Made by a program: the position numbers and the translations under genes
Shown: piece by piece, positions 62,836 to 64,000 of the stretch
Position numbering within the stretch: the first letter of the stretch is position 1
How the letters are laid out: every line of letters starts with the position of its first letter
From: Telmatospirillum sp.
GTDB taxonomy: Bacteria > Pseudomonadota > Alphaproteobacteria > CACIAM-22H2
Assembly (NCBI GenBank): GCA_020248985.1
Contig: JADCGL010000018.1
Location: forward strand, 124,001-188,000
Direction of reading: 5' to 3'
Length of the DNA stretch: 64,000 nt
The notes under the pieces: model-generated
Database searches by the model: none
The model's input: the letters and a program-made list of their open reading frames with translations, nothing else
Told to the model about the DNA's origin: nothing

Positions 62836-64000
62836 ATGGAAACGCGGTTGGACAATTCAGGTCGCGCATCTTGGACGGACCAATTCCCGGGCAATTTCCT
62901 GTGGTCCAATGCGATGCTTGTTTGCAAAGGCATGGCGCCGTACGGCGCTGTCGCGGTCGCGGACATTGACCGGATCGCAGCCCGACTGGAAGCGGGGCCG
63001 ACGACGCCCGAAGCGTGGCAAGACGCATGGTGCGAGGCCGGCATTGCGGTTGAAGCGCGTGCCAAGGAAGCTGCCGACGCTGGCCATGCAAGAACCGCGG
63101 GCGCCCTCTTTCTGCGCGCGGGCAACTATCTCTACACGGGCGAACGCTTCGTTCCGCCGGGACAGGAAAAACGTGCGCTCGGCGAACACGCTTTCGCCTG
63201 CTATCACGCGGGACTACGCGGCAAACATCCCGAAATCGAGTTTCTCGAAATCCCATGTGACGGCGTCTCGCTGCCCGCCTTGTTCATGCCTGCGCTGGGT
63301 GCGCGGCGTCCGGCGCCGACGGTCGTCGTTTTCAACGGCATGGACAACTGCAAGGAAATGAGCGTCCTGTTTGCGGGTCTCGAATTCGCGGCCCGCGGAT
63401 TCAACACGCTCGCGGTCGATGGCCCCGGCCAGGGCGAAAGCCTACGCCTGCGCGGCATATCCGCGCGCCACGACTACGAAGTGCCGGCGGCCGCAGCCTA
63501 CGATGTGCTTGCCGAGCGCGCGGATGTCGATCCCGCGCGCATCGCCGTCATGGGCTACAGTTTCGGCGGCTACTACGCCGCTCGCGTTGCCGCGCGCGAA
63601 AGACGCTTTGCCGCCGGAATAGCGCTGACCGCAGGCCATTGGGATCTCGCGGCATTCCAGACTGCGGTGCGAGAGAAGGCGCGGCGCGAGCAGAAGGCCG
63701 TCGCGCAGTCGAACTTCCAGTTCCAATGGGTCGTCGGCGCGTCCGATGCGGATTCGGCGATCGTCGCTGCGGAACGTTTCGGCGTGGGCACGATCGCCCA
63801 CGAGATCGAATGTCCCTTTCTCGTGACGCACGGCGCCGACGACCGGATCATCCCCGTCGCCAACGCGCAGAAGCTGTTCGATGCGGTCGCTTCAAAGCGC
63901 AAGAACTTGCGCATCTTCACGGCGGCGGAAGGCGGCAGTGCGCACGCCCATGTCGACGATCGTCCGATCGGAATAGCCTACGCTGCCGACTGGCTCGCCG
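62836..64000 (+). CDS. Alpha/beta hydrolase, 2,6-dihydroxypseudooxynicotine-hydrolase-like (cut by window end)
   Basis: 388 codons to the window edge with no stop. A helical N-terminal cap (FLWSNAMLVCKGMAPYGAVA, GALFLRAGNYLYTGERFVPP) is followed by an alpha/beta hydrolase domain: VVVFNGMDNCKEM, VDGPGQGES, nucleophile Ser242 (VMGYSFGGYYAAR), acid in THGADDRIIP and base in AHAHVDD. This cap-plus-core layout is that of the FrsA/DHPON-hydrolase group, which includes C-C bond hydrolases and esterases. Probably controlled by the divergent GntR protein. Start ATG 62836 has only a weak ribosome site. Confidence 0.85.
   Translation, partial: METRLDNSGRASWTDQFPGNFLWSNAMLVCKGMAPYGAVAVADIDRIAARLEAGPTTPEAWQDAWCEAGIAVEARAKEAADAGHARTAGALFLRAGNYLYTGERFVPPGQEKRALGEHAFACYHAGLRGKHPEIEFLEIPCDGVSLPALFMPALGARRPAPTVVVFNGMDNCKEMSVLFAGLEFAARGFNTLAVDGPGQGESLRLRGISARHDYEVPAAAAYDVLAERADVDPARIAVMGYSFGGYYAARVAARERRFAAGIALTAGHWDLAAFQTAVREKARREQKAVAQSNFQFQWVVGASDADSAIVAAERFGVGTIAHEIECPFLVTHGADDRIIPVANAQKLFDAVASKRKNLRIFTAAEGGSAHAHVDDRPIGIAYAADWLA

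Overview
The window is high-GC DNA with densely packed genes and strong Shine-Dalgarno sites. The gene content (Mo-box, FNR-type box before hemN, BMP/Nup nucleoside transporter, AmaB-HglS lysine route) points to an alphaproteobacterium, probably Rhodospirillales-like; the genus cannot be fixed from sequence alone. Positions 1-26167 read as chromosomal backbone: molybdate uptake (modABC) behind a Mo-box, a MoaD-like protein paired with a BNR propeller, an M20 peptidase, hemN, an AraC regulator divergent from an NmrA-type reductase, and a nucleoside uptake and salvage block (BMP protein, ATPase, two permeases, punA; then deoC-deoA-deoB). After these come a D-threonine-aldolase-type enzyme, a lipoprotein esterase, an AT-rich patch with a HEPN-like ORF, an S49 peptidase, a TrmN6-like methyltransferase, a polyprenyl synthase and a lytic transglycosylase.

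From tRNA-Pro(CGG) at 26168 onward the DNA looks acquired. The first segment (26245-37370) carries a tyrosine integrase beside the tRNA, a large serine recombinase, a rolling-circle-type replication initiator with hairpin/iteron DNA, and an AT-rich three-gene phosphorelay: a TPR protein with a histidine-kinase-type ATPase domain, a lone receiver, and a receiver fused to a nucleoside-phosphorylase-fold effector. This matches the architecture of Detocs anti-phage systems (DtcA/B/C).

Three copies of a roughly 175-bp element lie in the same orientation at 37236, 46650 and 61628. Each holds an AT-rich arm, a tRNA-3'-end-like segment ending in or near CGCTCCGACCA, and an identical terminator hairpin. 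They divide the right half of the window into cassettes. Cassette 2 (37.4-46.7 kb) has a flavin reductase, a GntR regulator, a complete Dpp/Opp-type ABC importer and a cytosine-deaminase-like amidohydrolase lacking several metal ligands. Cassette 3 (46.8-61.7 kb) has a lysine/2-aminoadipate catabolic set (HglS, FAD hydroxyacid dehydrogenase, AmaB-type aldehyde dehydrogenase, aminotransferase) and an operon with a tripartite tricarboxylate transporter, two ornithine-cyclodeaminase-family proteins flanking a fused B12-dependent mutase, and a tautomerase. After the third element come a FadR-type regulator with a clear palindromic operator and an alpha/beta hydrolase cut by the window end.

The most interesting points are the tandem cassettes bounded by tRNA-like repeats, the Detocs system on the integrase-bearing segment, the unassigned B12-mutase/OCD operon, and the amidohydrolase with an altered metal site.
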